Assembly: GCA_025201865.1 (NCBI GenBank)
Contig: MU602786.1
Span: forward strand, 1-46,140
DNA: 46,140 nucleotides
Origin: Ramicandelaber brevisporus
Lineage: Eukaryota > Kickxellomycota > Ramicandelaberales > Ramicandelaberaceae
Reading direction: 5' to 3'
Shown: positions 1 to 10,101 of the stretch, one piece after another
How positions within the stretch are numbered: position 1 is the first letter of the stretch
Layout of the letters: each line of letters opens with the position of its first letter
The notes under the pieces: generated by a model
What the model saw: only the letters and a program-made list of their open reading frames with translations
Database searches by the model: none
Told to the model about the DNA's origin: nothing
Program-made: the position numbers and the translations under genes

Positions 1-1
1 G

Positions 2-160
2 TCCATCACCGATGCATGCGTCGATTGGAACACCACCGAGCAGATGCTGGAGGAGCTGGCTGCGGCCGTGCGCGTTCGTCGTGAGTTATTGCGCAACAGC
101 AAGGAATCGGCCGATACTGCATCGGCAGCTAGTGGCGTTAATGGTGCCTCCAGTGCTTAA
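2..160 (+). CDS. 3-deoxy-7-phosphoheptulonate (DAHP) synthase, class I, C-terminal fragment
   Basis: Only the last 52 codons lie in the window; the 5' part is off the left edge. The reading frame starts at base 2 and runs to TAA at 158-160. It contains the class I DAHP synthase C-terminal signature SITDACVDWNTTEQMLEELA, followed by a basic VRVRRELL helix, as in E. coli AroG and yeast Aro3/Aro4. The enzyme condenses phosphoenolpyruvate and erythrose-4-phosphate, the first step of the shikimate pathway, in the cytosol. The tail after the conserved region (about 20 residues, Ser/Ala-rich) is lineage-specific. The feedback type (Phe or Tyr) cannot be told from this fragment. Family assignment is firm. 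Confidence 0.9.
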   Translation, partial: SITDACVDWNTTEQMLEELAAAVRVRRELLRNSKESADTASAASGVNGASSA

Positions 161-2275
161 ATCAGTTTATCCACCATTCGCTAACTCACTCAAACACACA
201 CTCACATTCACTCACCCTCCCCTCCCCAACCAGCTCTTTTTAATTAACTTTATATTAAAGTCCTAGTGATCGACATGCACATTCCCCCAGTCAAATGGCC
301 CCATTACGTTAAATGGAAGAGAATGGAAGAATTGATGTACGCCGGCTTCGGCTCGGGTGTTTGTCGACTTGACAGTCGCTTTATTTCAACTTCAATTTCT
401 CTGTACAGTGGTTTGGGTGTACTCGTGCACGCCATTGTTCGTTCATCCATACACTCACCCTGCTGTCTGTACACTGTCGTTCGATGCCGCAGCTGACCAT
501 CCACAGTACCAATTTGTTGAGAGTGAACGACCGGTTTTCACACACTCGCCTCCTTTTGCTCCGCCTGGGAGGGAACTCAAACATCGCCAATGCTACAACC
601 ATTCACTCACTCACTCACTCACCCTCCCAGTCATCTATTTCTTTTTAATACTTCTTGATTCCGGCCAGTTTGCAGACTTGCTCCGTTCTCTTCGGCATTA
701 CTTCACTCCGGTACGCCTTCTTGCTATCATCCTGTCCTCTCTTTCCTTGCCTCCATTCACACATACTTGCTAGCTTTGATAAAAAATACAAACAGCGCTT
801 ATCAATCCTTTTTTGCTTTCACCCTATTTTTCATCAATGTGTTCAATCTCGTACGCCTGTGGTTGCAGTTACTCGACCAAGTGCACGTGCTCAAACGGCA
901 AGCAGCGGCCAGGTACTTGTGGAGCCAAGCAGTGTCCTGGCAACTAATCAAGCGACGATACGGTATCGTACCGGCCACCGTTTCATTGACAGTCCTTCCT
1001 TCACGCCACACCATTTTTCAAACTTACACTATAGACATCATTAATTCATTTGCTTTTAATTACGTCATTCCTATGTGCGTTATGCACGCATACCAGTAGT
1101 AGGGTATGCGCATTACATAGCAAGCAGATTCGATCAATTAAATAAAAAAATATAAAACGAGCATAAATGGGCTCATCCGCCTGGAACCAGTGAGATTTTA
1201 AAATCACCGCCTGGCACCAAGGTTCCGAGCTAGGATAGAGGTCGTCGAAAGAGACACAAATGGAGGATGTCCGAAGACACATATTTCCGTCCTTAACGAC
1301 CCGTCACATATCTAAGCAGATATGAATTAAGATGAATACCGAACCGAACCAAGAAAAACATAGCATGGCGACAGCAACGGGGGAACAGGTGCTGACAGCC
1401 AACGCAACCACCTTCACTTGGTGACAACGACGACCAACGACGGCAAGCGAGAGGTGGGGGAGAAAGCCAACGGAAGAGGGGACGAACCAAGAGGGGGAGG
1501 GGAACAGATGGAACTTGCCGCTGGGAAAACCCGGATGCCAGCCACACCAACCTGGCGGCAGAGGGACAACCACCACAGGGACCGAACACCGCGCCAGCAC
1601 ACACCAGCACCTGGGCACAACGAGGGAACAGCGCCGGTGCTTGAATGAAGTCGAAGAGAAATATAGATGTGTGTGTAGTGCAGTGTGTGATGGTGGAGTG
1701 AGGTCTTCCCTCTACCAAAAGTGCGTTCGAGGCAATACAGGCAGCCGCATGATATAGCCCTGCAAACCTCGGAAGCTGCCGGTATCGACTCTTTTCACGT
1801 TCTGTAGTGCTCTCGCATCGATTGTTGATGCTGGCCAATACTGGTCAAGGTCAACATCACGCCATCGCCGGTTGGTTATTCTATGGTCAACACAACCCGT
1901 TTTCAAGCGAGCGGGCTTCATCTGCATTGTTTAAGCTATTGGCGGCCAGTTGCTTCTGTTATGTGATTGCATGTCTGTTCAACCTATAAAGTAGTGGTTG
2001 GCAAAGAAACAGAGTCTGCTGCGGTGTATACTTGCTCGATTGGTGGGATGCTGCGACGGCGACGAGCAAGAGAATGAGTCGAGGCTATTAAAACAAAAAA
2101 GGTTCGATTTCAGTTTTTATTTTCTTCACTTCAGCGAAAATTATCCGGACCCAGGCGGATTTGCTCAAATAAAAAAGGAAGAAAAGAACAGTGAAAAAGG
2201 CAAAATGAGTCGAAAGGATGTGAATGAAAAGCTATTGTTGTTGTTGATGATGATGTTATTGTTGTTACTTTTGTT
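161..2275. other. Long gene-free stretch between DAHP synthase and the Rds2-like gene
   Basis: About 2.1 kb with no convincing coding region on either strand. Open frames here are low in complexity and resemble no family I know. The first part (about 180-850) is rich in CACTCA and CATTCA words. The part from about 1340 to 1640 is strongly purine-rich on the plus strand. It holds a small repeat-plus-palindrome structure near 1177-1219, listed separately. It must include the 3' UTR of the DAHP synthase gene. No tRNA, rRNA or spliceosomal RNA was recognised. A non-coding transcript or decayed repeat is possible but unsupported. Confidence 0.6.
1177..1219. repeat. Direct repeat flanking a 12-bp palindrome
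   Basis: Two 13-base copies, ccgcctggaacca (1177-1189) and ccgcctggcacca (1207-1219), differ at one position and are 30 bases apart start to start. Between them sits the perfect palindrome gattttaaaatc (1194-1205). The layout resembles a protein binding site or a small mobile-element end, but nothing else supports either reading. Confidence 0.5.
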
Positions 2276-4244
2276 TTAGTCGATTGGCAAAAAGTTGCCT
2301 ACAATGATCATTGGGATATGATACTTGTCACGCCGAATTGTGAATGAAAAGCAGCAAGTAGTGGTTGCTTCACAGTCATCTATATCCATTGCAGAATTAT
2401 TAGCACTACTACTATTACTACTATTATTATGGACACCAGGCGCTTCACTGCCTCCGATAGCAGAATCTGTTGGCTGTGGTGATGATTCTTTTGAATGGTC
2501 AACAAGTGCTTCAACATCCAAAAACTCATCTAACTTTGGTCTCTTTTTCAACACACAAGAGGTCAAAACTGCCTTCTGGCTAACATCAAATGCAATGTTT
2601 CCATATTTCTCCCAATAGTTGACATCAGACTGCTCTGCCATCAGCTCATATATGCTAATCTGACCATCTCTAAAGTACTCCAACGGCAGTCCCACAAATT
2701 CGGCAAATTCTCGATTGGCTCTGTGGATTTCACCTGTTCTGCGCCACAAACACGATGGCACACCCATTGCAGTAAACACTCTATCGTAGTCATAGAGCAT
2801 GCGCTCAAACGATTCCTCCACCAGTATCAAGTCGGTTTCAGTAAGTGATTGAGCAATCGAGCGGAATTTCGGGCGGAACTCAGACATCACTTTGATGATG
2901 CGTGCGCGAGATTCATTCGTCATGTGGCGATCCATGTATCGCACAAGCCTAGAATAACCCTTGGAGAAGTTGTGTGGTTTCAAGAGACCGGCTTCCTCCT
3001 TGGCTCTGATTACCTGCATCAGGCGCTCGTCAGACGTGCCTTCTGTCGTTGGATCGGCTGCTGTCATGAAAAATGTGGCCTGTTTGTCGCTGACGCTTGA
3101 GAGTGATTTGGAGTGGCTGGATGAGCTGAGTGAACTGGCATTGCTGGATGAGCGAGTTACTCGGTTCGATGCTGCTGCCGCTGCAATCTGTGACGGATCA
3201 GCTCCGTTATTACCAAGTCCATGATTGCTGTTGACACTCAGTCGATGATGGGCATGCGTTGTTGATGAGTGATCCTTATTAATGAGATTCTGAGCAAGCA
3301 CTGCATTGTGAGTGCTTAACACTGGCAACGTTGTAGTTGCCGTTGTCGCTGTCGCAGTTGTAGCTGTCGTCGATGGTGCAGTGGATGTTGGCATCACGCC
3401 AGCCAAAAGAGACTCATCGATTGGCACAGTATGCGGAAGTGCAGTTGTGAGTAAGCCAGTGTGATCAATCTGATCTTGATCCAATTTGGCCAGGAATTCC
3501 AAAAGCGAATTGATCTCGTTTCCAACTGCGTCGTTGGCCAGAGACACTGGTGGACCGACAAATACTGGTTGTGATGCACCACGAATCTTCTGAGTTGTTG
3601 CACTCGTCACCAATACTGGCGGTGTTGCTACTGCTGCTGTTACTAATGCTGCTGTCTTGCTGACAGCGGATGCGCTTGTTGGACGTGGCCGCGGCGTACT
3701 GCTGTTGTTGGTGTCCAGCGGGTTGGGGGCTTGTTTTGGCGTGCGCTTTGCTGGTGCTGGTGCTGGTGCTGGTGCTGGTGCTGGTGGAGTGACAGCTTTA
3801 GGTGGCTTGCCATTATGAACAGCTGTGCGAGTTTCATCGTGGCAGAGATGGCTGATATTGCGCTTGACACAGCGCTGGCAGGGTCGTCCTTCGTCGCAAG
3901 TCATGTGAGAGCGTCGACAATACACACATGCTGCATGGACAGCAAACAGTATAATTCATACACGCAGAGGTGATCGACGTCAGTAAACCTGCAAAATATC
4001 ACATGGTTGTGCATTATTACAAGAGACCAACAATAAAACAAAGCAACAAAATCAGCTGTTCGCAGTGGCTTAATATGTGTAACAACATACCCTGTGTGAC
4101 CTTGCGACGCTTGATATCTTTTGATGGCCTCATGGCTCGGAGTGCATTCTCACTGCTGCTGCTGCTGCTGCCGCCGCCGCCGCCATCTTCGTTTGAGGAG
4201 GCACTGCCTCTACAAGGTGGCTCGCCAGGGTCGTCAATGTCCAT
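2276..4244 (-). CDS. RDS2: Zn2Cys6 transcription factor, Rds2/AcuK family (gluconeogenesis regulator)
   Basis: Two exons, 4244-4091 and 3930-2276, give about 602 residues. The junction restores the binuclear zinc cluster: exon 1 ends KVTQ plus one base, exon 2 supplies ACVYCRRSHMTCDEGRPCQRC. This first-cysteine context is diagnostic of Rds2/Ert1/AcuK. The C-terminal half matches Rds2 closely, with FFMTAADPTTEG, AGLLKPHNFSKGYSRL, a PAS-like region (SFERMLYDYDRVFTAMG, RRTGEIHRANREFAEFVG, YELMAEQSDVNYWEKYG) and the end CCFSFTIRRDKYHIPMIIVG. Members activate gluconeogenic genes (PEP carboxykinase, fructose-1,6-bisphosphatase) on non-fermentable carbon. The linker carries Ala-Pro, Thr and Ser repeats. 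An Asn/Ser-rich insert of about 60 residues lies inside the PAS region, before CCFSFTIRR. It is divergent from RTP1. Confidence 0.93.
3931..4090 (-). other. Spliceosomal intron in the Rds2-like gene
   Basis: On the minus strand a 160-base intron begins gtatgt (4090-4085) and ends ccatgcag (to 3931). Removing it joins a phase-1 codon, giving alanine just before the first zinc-cluster cysteine and restoring the family sequence QACVYCRRSH. A plausible branch site, ctgac, lies at 3983-3979, about 50 bases before the acceptor. An alternative upstream acceptor (ttttgcag) exists but would not give the conserved protein. This is the only intron I can support in the window. Confidence 0.9.
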
Positions 4245-4870
4245 CGTGTGTTATGGATGTGGTTAGTGTGAGCAAACAAAGTGAGAATGTCGTCCAGTGG
4301 AAGAGAGGGAAGACAGACAAACAGTGCGCGGGGCTTATCAAGGTCTGAGCTGATTGATTTGTATCAAGCTGGCTTTGTGTGCTGCAAATGGGAATGAGTG
4401 AGATGGATAAGAGTATCGATGGATTGGTTTTTTTGTGGCCAGTCGAAGTCGAATGATATTCACTGTGTAAGATAAGGGAAGCAGCCTGTTCAAAGGCAAA
4501 GTGGAGCGCAATCTGCAACAACAGCAGCTGTAGAAGAAGAGTTGGAGTTGGAGCACACGAAATAACAAAGAGTCGTGCGTTGTAACTGCTGCTGTTGTTA
4601 ATGTTGTTGTTGCTGTTGCTGTTGTTGTTGAGTGCTGATGAGCAAGAGTGCGCACAGCGAAAAAAGGGGGGGAGAGTCAAGGAAACCAGCCAGCCAGCCA
4701 GGCACAACACAGGTACCAGTCAGCCGTTCGATTCTTCGAATTGTGAGAACTTTTCGGCGTAGCAGTCCAAACAACGGCACGAACGAGACCACAGGCTGTA
4801 ACTTTGCTTCGCTGCAAACACTCCACGTAAAATCAAAAAGAATTAATTAATAAATAGAGGCGGACGGTCG
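4245..4870. promoter_or_regulatory. Divergent promoter region between the Rds2-like gene and RTP1
   Basis: 626 bases between two divergent start codons, so both promoters and 5' leaders should be here. It carries GTTGTT/GCTGTT trinucleotide runs (about 4580-4635) and a short CCAGCCAG repeat (about 4686-4702). I see no clear TATA element. Open frames inside are low-complexity translations of the repeats. Confidence 0.55.
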
Positions 4871-7800
4871 ATGAGTAGTGAGGTTGTTAGTGGCAGCAGT
4901 GATTCTGTTGGGAGTGATCAGCACGGGCAGAAAATGGAGCAGTCCAACTCTGCTATCGACGACGGTGTTTCAGTGGCCACCAGGACGGCAATTGGAGTGG
5001 TAGGATCGACTGTGGATAGCGTTTCAGCCAACGTAGCAACTGGTCAGTGTAACTATGAACACGCACAAGCTGTATTTGAGGCTGCAAAAGGGATCGAGAA
5101 TGCATTACGTCACCATCATGTTCAGCAGCAGTCCTCAGCAGATGAGATACCAGTATTGGGAAACAAGGATCGAAAGCAGCTGAAGGCTCTGGTAGAACAG
5201 CTGTCAACACTGGTCATTACACCGCTACTTTTGGATGATGTCGCAGTTGAAATTGAGCCGTCTTCAAACAGCATTCCGCAGGCACAATTGACAAGAGCCA
5301 TCGACGGATTGAAAGCAGCAGCAAAGACGCGCGGCCGATCTGTTCCTGGAGAGCTCTTTGCGATTCTGGAGTGGTGTACAAATGCAATCACACATTCACC
5401 GCGGACAGAACTCAACGAACAACTCGTGCGGATATGCTTGACGTCCATCGCATCAGGTCTGCTACAGCTCGAGGCATTACATCCAGTTCTAGGACCACGA
5501 GCATCTCCTATCCTCAGCAGACTGCTTGAGTCGATTGATCCATATCTGTGTTTGCAAGTACTGCTCACTGTTATCACCCGTACACCAACTCACAAACCAC
5601 CGTTATGGCTGCAGCGAGCTGCTGGACGGAGGTTAGCTGCACAGTTGACTGGATACAATGGCTTGAGAGTCTTCATTGAGTATTTGGCTGATGGTGACAA
5701 ACACGTGACTCCGTCAATGCTGCAAGTTGATGCTGCAACGCGGTTACTGCTGGCTGCACCTTCGAGTGAGCATTCGACACCAGATGCATACTTTACGGGT
5801 ATTGCGAACCAGCTGATCGCCAATATGGTTCAGAAGGATGAGCACTATATCGCGTACACAGCCACTCTGTTGATGCGTAACATGTTGGCGGCTGAGCATC
5901 CACTTGCACACTCGATTCTCATCAAAAAGCTTACTTGGCCATTTGCACTGTGGTCTCAAGTGGCTGAAGAGATATCTGTCTCAGAGAGTGATTTTGATGC
6001 ATCGATTGACTGTCTATCGGCCCTGTTTGTACGGCAATCAACAGTCGCCAAGATCCATCAGGCAGTTATTAGCCCAATCTTCCATCCACTTGTTGTGCTG
6101 TATTTCACAATGTCTGAGAGTGCAGTTTGCCGAGTAACTGAACCAGTACGAGCAATCATCATGGCACATCTAGAGGCACTCCCGGCAGTGGATGCCGCAT
6201 CTGCTGTCAAGAGTTTAATCACTGGCTTAACATCCGAGCCAGTTCGAGTTTATTGTCTGGGCAGCACTGGCGGCGTTTGCTACAAACCGTCAGATGTTAT
6301 TCCAACGGGATATCCACTGTGTTCAGACTCTGATATCGCAAAGTTGATGCGTATCCTGGTCAAGCCGCTTGATTCATCAACCAGCAGCAACAGCAGCAAC
6401 AGCAGCAACAACAATAATAAGAAAATTGAACTCGATGATGTGAACATGGAGCCTGGTGCTCCAACTGGCACATGCGCAGATTATGTTGGCGAATTATTCA
6501 CTCAGCTGCTATTTGAATATGCAGCATTGAAGGAATTGGTTAGTACTGAAGATGTGTCAAGTGGCACACGGCATCAGAGGCTGACAATCGTATTACAGTT
6601 TATAATGGAGATTATGAATCAACTTGGCGTCAGTGTATTAAAGAACACGCATCAGATGATTGCATTTGCTATTGATGTCATTGAACGATTTATTTCGTCA
6701 TGCAAACAGCGACTAGAGATCATCAGTGAGCAACAGCAGCAGCAGCAACAGCATCAAATGGGACAAAAGAAAAGTGCCATCGATTCACTTATGAATTCTG
6801 CAGCAAACCTCAGCATCTCATCAAATAACGACACTGCTCTTCCCGAACTCGATATTCAGAATCTACTGTTTGCACTTTCTTTGGTTGATGCTTTGCTGTC
6901 AAAGTACGATAAGAGATTCAGTGTTGATACCGATTCAGATAATGACGACGACGATCTCGATGATGAGGAGGATGAAGATGTGAATGAGAGTGATATACAG
7001 ACTGACCTTTCACTATTGGATCGTATTTCTGGGTTACTATCTAGTATTAGTATCGATAATCTGCAGCTGCCAGAAAATGACGAAGGAGTGCGGCTGGCAC
7101 AAACTGCAATGAGTGACATTCAGCTCCGCATTCTAGCAATTCGCGAGAAGCGTGATAAGTCATATACAGCATCAACTTCGACCAAACAAGTCCAAACGGC
7201 CGATCAAGCCAAGTACAAACGTGCATTGTTGTCTTTACAGAGCAGTATTTTACCAGTCCGTGCCCAAGGTATTGCAATGCTTCGCGACCTGGTTCTGTCT
7301 CGCAGCTCGATACTGACTAATGAAATGTACGAAGACATTTTTGCACGATTCGCCAAGTTGCTACAAGAGGAAGATAGTTTCATCTACCTCAACACCATCA
7401 AAGCTCTTGCAGCGCTTACCGATGTTCATGGCATGCGGTTCATTCCGCAGATTGTGGCGCTGTATGCTGATAACTCAGCCGACTTTGACAGACGATTGCG
7501 ATCTGGTGAGAGCATTCTATTGACTCAGCAGCGAGCTGGTGAAGCACTGGCCAAGTACACTCATCTTATTACACCGCAGCTACTGAAAATGATTGGCGAG
7601 CATTCCACTGACATCAACGCTGAAGATGAAAAGGATAAAGAGGCTCTATTGCACATGTCTGCGCTGTCGATAGTTGGTGCAATGCTTGAAACGTCAGTTG
7701 TATCTCAGCTACCATGGATGTCAACAATTTTATCAGCCTGCAGCTCCTTACTGACGATTGAAACTCGTGCTGAACTAAGGCGGTCTGCAGTTGGCGTTCT

Positions 7801-8029
7801 AGTTGCGTATATTCGAGGTGTCTCCTCAAGAAATGAACAGATTGGTCAGCTCGACGGTGACAGCTTAAGACAGGTATATCGACTACTCAAGATTGCCAGC
7901 AACATTGCAAATGAGCCAGATGAGTTGGCTCGATCAAATGCCAGATCTGGATTGGCAATGTTTGATGACTTGATCAAGAGCGCTGCGATGCCGATCCAGA
8001 CCCATCCACTCATCACTGTAGTCAACTAA
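4871..8029 (+). CDS. RTP1: RNA polymerase II nuclear import/assembly factor Rtp1 (TANGO6 homologue)
   Basis: A single exon encodes 1052 residues, the expected size for the family. The protein is alpha-helical and HEAT-like throughout. The C-terminal RTP1/TANGO6 region is recognisable: YKRALLSLQSSILPVRAQGI, then LLQEEDSFIYLNTIKALAAL, close to the human pattern of a conserved 'PVRA.G' helix pair followed by 'DEDSFVYLNAI'. Yeast Rtp1 helps assemble and import RNA polymerase II; animal TANGO6 was found in Golgi organisation screens. Low-complexity inserts interrupt the helices: Ser/Asn at about residue 500-515, Gln at about 620-630 and Asp/Glu at about 695-720. The start ATG at 4871 is followed directly by a plausible hydrophilic N-terminus. 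The gene converges on COX11. Confidence 0.82.
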   Translation: MSSEVVSGSSDSVGSDQHGQKMEQSNSAIDDGVSVATRTAIGVVGSTVDSVSANVATGQCNYEHAQAVFEAAKGIENALRHHHVQQQSSADEIPVLGNKDRKQLKALVEQLSTLVITPLLLDDVAVEIEPSSNSIPQAQLTRAIDGLKAAAKTRGRSVPGELFAILEWCTNAITHSPRTELNEQLVRICLTSIASGLLQLEALHPVLGPRASPILSRLLESIDPYLCLQVLLTVITRTPTHKPPLWLQRAAGRRLAAQLTGYNGLRVFIEYLADGDKHVTPSMLQVDAATRLLLAAPSSEHSTPDAYFTGIANQLIANMVQKDEHYIAYTATLLMRNMLAAEHPLAHSILIKKLTWPFALWSQVAEEISVSESDFDASIDCLSALFVRQSTVAKIHQAVISPIFHPLVVLYFTMSESAVCRVTEPVRAIIMAHLEALPAVDAASAVKSLITGLTSEPVRVYCLGSTGGVCYKPSDVIPTGYPLCSDSDIAKLMRILVKPLDSSTSSNSSNSSNNNNKKIELDDVNMEPGAPTGTCADYVGELFTQLLFEYAALKELVSTEDVSSGTRHQRLTIVLQFIMEIMNQLGVSVLKNTHQMIAFAIDVIERFISSCKQRLEIISEQQQQQQQHQMGQKKSAIDSLMNSAANLSISSNNDTALPELDIQNLLFALSLVDALLSKYDKRFSVDTDSDNDDDDLDDEEDEDVNESDIQTDLSLLDRISGLLSSISIDNLQLPENDEGVRLAQTAMSDIQLRILAIREKRDKSYTASTSTKQVQTADQAKYKRALLSLQSSILPVRAQGIAMLRDLVLSRSSILTNEMYEDIFARFAKLLQEEDSFIYLNTIKALAALTDVHGMRFIPQIVALYADNSADFDRRLRSGESILLTQQRAGEALAKYTHLITPQLLKMIGEHSTDINAEDEKDKEALLHMSALSIVGAMLETSVVSQLPWMSTILSACSSLLTIETRAELRRSAVGVLVAYIRGVSSRNEQIGQLDGDSLRQVYRLLKIASNIANEPDELARSNARSGLAMFDDLIKSAAMPIQTHPLITVVN

Positions 8030-8106
8030 GCTAACACCGTTAAGGAGTTATTTAAAAAGGGAAAAACAACAATGTATAGTATGGTTTCTTCTAGACAGCA
8101 TTTAGC

Positions 8107-8138
8107 TATTTAACTGTTTAACTGTTTAACTGTTTAAC
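8107..8138. repeat. 8-bp tandem repeat between RTP1 and COX11
   Basis: Four consecutive octamers: one tatttaac and three tgtttaac. The last touches the COX11 stop codon. The array lies in the 108-base gap between two convergent genes, so it is in the COX11 3' end and possibly that of RTP1. It is AT-rich and could serve 3'-end formation on either strand. Confidence 0.85.
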
Positions 8139-8971
8139 TATTGAGCAACAGACGCCTTGGTTACGGAAGGAATAGTATTTGGCCGCAGCAAGGATACTGC
8201 GCTGTTATCCTTCGACTTGAAGAAGCAATAACTCAGCATAATCGCGTCAACATCCACTGTATTGTAGTCATCCGTAACCATTGCTGGATCCAAATAAAAG
8301 AAGATTGGCATATCAATCTCCTCCCCCGCGGCCAGCATCTGCTCCTCAAAGCAAAAACACTGCACCTTGTTAAAATATGGACCCACTGTCAACGGTGTCA
8401 CATTATACGTTGCCACTCCAATGATGTCTTCATCGCTCAAGTTCTTTGCAGTGTAGAATGCCAGTGCAGTCTCGCCCGGCAGTACAAACATTTCGCGCTG
8501 TTGCGGTGTAAACTTCCAGTTCAAGTTTGATGATGTGCTGGCGGTGAACGTGACGCGAATGGGTCTGGCTCCGACCAAGGGTTTGATGGTGCTGAGAGCC
8601 GACTCGGCCTCGGCACCGGATGGATGAGACTTGGGAGTGCCAGCGTATCCAGTTGCGGAGCAGAAGATTTGGTAGGCGGGGACAGCCGCATAAGAGAGGG
8701 CGATGAATGCAACGAGCACGGAGGCAGCGTAGAGACCGGTGGATAGATTGTCCTGGCGTCGTTTATCCTCTGCCGCTCGACGGGCTGCTGCCAACGCCGC
8801 TGCTCGCTGTCTCGCGAGATTAGCTGGGTCGGGAGCCGTCGAGTATAACCGCGTTCTGCCAATAATACCAAATGCTGGTGCTGTCGACAATGCTGTTCTG
8901 GCTGATATCAGCTGGGGAGCCGCCCTGGACACCAGCGGGATCTGCCTCGACAGTCTGGAGATTCTAAACAT
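8138..8971 (-). CDS. COX11: Cytochrome c oxidase copper chaperone Cox11, mitochondrial
   Basis: 277 residues from the ATG at 8971; the open frame extends upstream only to a TTG. The N-terminus is Arg/Ser-rich without acidic residues, as in a mitochondrial presequence. One membrane span follows (about residues 80-98), then the conserved QIFC (Cys104) and a beta-sandwich domain. The copper motif CFCFEEQ gives Cys205 and Cys207, and the FFYLDPAM and LSYCFF segments follow. Cox11 sits in the inner membrane, faces the intermembrane space and delivers copper to the CuB site of Cox1. Residues 50-75 form a basic, Ala/Arg-rich stretch before the span. All key cysteines are present, so the gene looks intact. 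Confidence 0.96.
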   Translation of the reverse strand: MFRISRLSRQIPLVSRAAPQLISARTALSTAPAFGIIGRTRLYSTAPDPANLARQRAAALAAARRAAEDKRRQDNLSTGLYAASVLVAFIALSYAAVPAYQIFCSATGYAGTPKSHPSGAEAESALSTIKPLVGARPIRVTFTASTSSNLNWKFTPQQREMFVLPGETALAFYTAKNLSDEDIIGVATYNVTPLTVGPYFNKVQCFCFEEQMLAAGEEIDMPIFFYLDPAMVTDDYNTVDVDAIMLSYCFFKSKDNSAVSLLRPNTIPSVTKASVAQ

Positions 8972-8983
8972 AGATGCGTGGGC

Positions 8984-9015
8984 TGTTTTTATGTAAAATT
9001 CCCTGCTCTGCAAGT
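8984..9015 (+). repeat. Dispersed repeat, left copy
   Basis: This 32-base segment shares 25 positions with 10102-10133 in the same orientation. The common parts are tgttttt, gtaaaat, ccctg and caagt at identical spacing. It lies just upstream of the COX11 ATG, in its leader or core promoter. Shorter relatives (gcgtaaaatgc, cataaaatgc) follow at about 9050-9085. Confidence 0.55.
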
Positions 9016-9987
9016 GTTCCAGAATTTCTTACCCAGAAACATGCACTTTGCGTAAAATGCAGCATGTCAGTTACATAAAATGCATTCCCTCTTCCTTGTC
9101 CTTCCTCCTATCAAATCACATTAAATCACATTAAAATGACACTAAAGTCCCGCACTGGGGGTACAGTTAGGTCCTGTTGTTTACAGAAGAGTGAGCGCCG
9201 AAACAGCGACGAACGATACTGCTAGAGGCGTTGTTCGATCAAAGGAGGTTCGCCACTCTGCATAGATAAACAAACTACACACATACACTCCTTTGATTCT
9301 CGCCTCTTAATTGCTCTTTCTCAAAGCAGTCTTTCTCTACTCTCCTCTCTCAAAACACTCGCCAACCAGCGAATCGAGTATCAGCCGTGTTTCGTTCCTG
9401 AGTGCTACAACTGCTACTGTACCTCGAGTGTATAAAAATGCAGCCTTCTCGCTCAGCACAACTAACATCCTTTCCGGTGTCTGGTTGTTTCTGTGTCTCA
9501 TCCCTTTCCTCTCTCTTCGTCCTTCTGCTTTGTCCCTGAACCGCACCGTCTCTTTTCTGCTCTCAACTCTTCCCTTCCCTCTGCACCGCACGTGTGTGCC
9601 CGTGCCTTCTGGTCGCGCCACCGTCGGTTGCACCTCGACCCTTCAAGACAACCACTTCCCTGTCGGTCTGCTCGTCTGTTCCCTGCAGCAGCTGCCTCCG
9701 CTGTCTACGCCACCTCGGTCCTCACTTCGCGTAGACACCCTTCTCGCCGGCCGTTTCCTCTCCTTCGCCGGTCCACGCTTGGTTGCTTCTTGTCGCTCGT
9801 GCCGCCTCTTTCAAGGTGGTTTGGTCACCCCCAATTGCTGATTTAGCACAACTCTGCCTGCATCCACTCGGTTCTGCGGTCTACTCGCCTGGTCGCACCT
9901 TCCGTCGTCGATGCTCGCTACTCCCCCCCCCGATATACAACACAGCGTACAAGGGCTCTCGGCTTAATGTCTGCCTCGTGCAGACAA

Positions 9988-10047
9988 CTGGTCTAACCCG
10001 GACAGCTGGTCTAGTGTGACCATCTGGTCTAATCTGGTCATCTGGTC
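9988..10047 (+). repeat. Cluster of five CTGGTC motifs
   Basis: ctggtc occurs at 9988, 10006, 10024, 10034 and 10042. The first three are exactly 18 bases apart; the last three are 10 and 8 apart, and several are followed by ta. The regular spacing suggests a degenerate tandem repeat. Confidence 0.7.
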
Positions 10048-10101
10048 GTGATTAGGCGGTTGCCATTGCTCTCTGACTGCGTATATCAACTCGGTGTGGA
10101 A

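Noticed and set aside
1140-1260. Possible tRNA or small structured RNA
   Set aside because: The GGAACCA-like words and palindrome were tested as cloverleaf arms, but no acceptor stem, anticodon arm or T-loop GTTCRA pattern could be paired.
1293-1838. 181-codon minus-strand frame in the left gene-free stretch
   Set aside because: Low-complexity Cys/Leu/Pro/Ser sequence from a CT-rich block, with no conserved motif or codon bias like the neighbouring genes.
9311-9841. 176-codon plus-strand frame between COX11 and NFU1
   Set aside because: Ser/Leu/Pro translation of a pyrimidine-rich tract; no family resemblance, and no ATG-initiated conserved core.
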